From Mesoplasma tabanidae (GTDB lineage Bacteria > Bacillota_I > Bacilli_A > Mycoplasmatales > Mycoplasmataceae), in NCBI RefSeq assembly GCF_002804025.1, contig NZ_CP024969.1, positions 744,001-808,000 on the forward strand: a stretch of 64,000 nt of DNA. The letters run 5' to 3'. The notes beneath the pieces were generated by a model that ran no database searches, was not told the origin of the DNA, and saw nothing but the letters and a program-made list of their open reading frames with translations. Positions 63,490 through 64,000 of this stretch are shown in pieces. Each line of letters starts with the position of its first letter. Position 1 is the stretch's first letter. Both the position numbers and the translations under genes were made by a program.

Positions 63490-64000
63490 CTATTTAACTT
63501 TAGCAATATTTGCTAAAATTTTTTCTTTTCCTAATAAATAAATAACGTCTGCTAGTGAAGGCCCATGCTCAGAGCTTGAAGCAGCTATTCTAATTGGCAT
63601 AAATAAATCCTTACCTTTTTTACCAGTTTTTTCGCTTACTGATTTAATTAGATTTTTAATTGATTCTATTTCTCATTCTGCTAAAAAATTAATTTGATTT
63701 TCAAATTCCTTAATAACTTTTTCATTATCACAAATTGACCTTAATGTTTCAAAAGTTTGATTTGTAATAACCGTGTTGTTAAAGAAAATTGGCAAGTGAT
63801 TATTTATTTGTTGAGCAAATTCCAACTCTTTTTTAAACAATAATAAAACTTGATTTAATCATTTTTCTGATCTAATAGAAATATCAAACTTATCTTTATC
63901 AATAAATATTTTTGTAAATTCTAAATATTTTTCTTCTGATAGTGCTTTCATGTATTGTGAATTTATTCATTTCATTTTTGTCATGTCAAATGTTGAAGGA
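63490..64000 (-). CDS. gltX: Glutamyl-tRNA synthetase, C-terminal part
   Basis: Only about 170 C-terminal residues are in the window; the rest lies to the right. The anticodon-binding helical cage is visible ([20 protein letters not shown], then [22 protein letters not shown] and [20 protein letters not shown]), the typical GltX end. TGA encodes Trp in MKWINS, EKWLNQV and AEWEIES. It is cotranscribed with the HD-domain gene. Confidence 0.93.

Overview
The window comes from a mollicute of the Spiroplasma group, most likely the Mesoplasma/Entomoplasma lineage. The DNA is very AT-rich. Almost every long gene is continuous only if TGA is read as tryptophan (code 4), for example rpoB, alaS, pyrG and glpK. 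Only release factor 1 is seen, and the metabolic genes are those of a sugar- and glycerol-fermenting wall-less bacterium. Assignment to the lineage is inference from gene content and order; no rRNA or tRNA gene was found. Genes are packed tightly and no gene-free stretch exceeds about 250 bases.

Layout. 1-5.5 kb: rpoC (start only) and rpoB, preceded in the same run by a degenerate Fic-family gene. 5.7-8.0 kb: a serine hydrolase gene and an intact IS30-type element that has landed in the terminator between that gene and rplL, duplicating 17 bases. 8.0-9.1 kb: rplJ-rplL behind an L10-type leader with an attenuator hairpin. 9.1-14.7 kb: a YhgE/Pip-like membrane protein, an amino acid permease coupled to an alpha/beta hydrolase, and an ElaA-like acetyltransferase. 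14.7-20 kb: rplK-rplA with a structured leader, two unknown genes, and alaS. 20.1-28.6 kb: a HAD phosphatase and a glycerol/glycerophosphodiester block (two paralogous MFS permeases and glpQ on one strand, glpF-glpO-glpK on the other). 28.7-33.1 kb: the str operon rpsL-rpsG-fusA and tuf. 33.1-37 kb: cardiolipin synthase between two unknown genes, and a GNAT-like protein. 37.1-45.2 kb: an eight-gene run (pseudo-ABC ATPase, DHH phosphoesterase, tdk, prfA, prmC, membrane protein, tsaC, unknown). 45.3-48.8 kb: rpmE, fba, an ABC exporter pair, an acetyltransferase. 48.8-60.1 kb: amino-sugar and hexose uptake (NagE-like PTS, DUF7916-like protein, nagA, cutC, nagB, RpiR regulator, manA, fructose-family PTS with an unusual tail, second RpiR). 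60.2-64 kb: pyrG, rpoE, an HD-domain hydrolase and the end of gltX.

How the genes fit together. GlpQ with the MFS permeases and GlpF-GlpK can deliver glycerol 3-phosphate to GlpO, which makes DHAP and hydrogen peroxide; fba connects DHAP to glycolysis. The NagE-like PTS, NagA and NagB convert imported N-acetylglucosamine to fructose 6-phosphate; ManA and the fructose-family PTS feed the same point. 

The least ordinary items are the IS30 insertion into a terminator with a transposase ribosome-binding site hidden in a hairpin, the pseudo-ABC ATPase with a coiled-coil insert heading the tdk-prfA-prmC run, the degenerate Fic protein leading into rpoBC, and the fructose-family PTS protein with a charged cytosolic tail.
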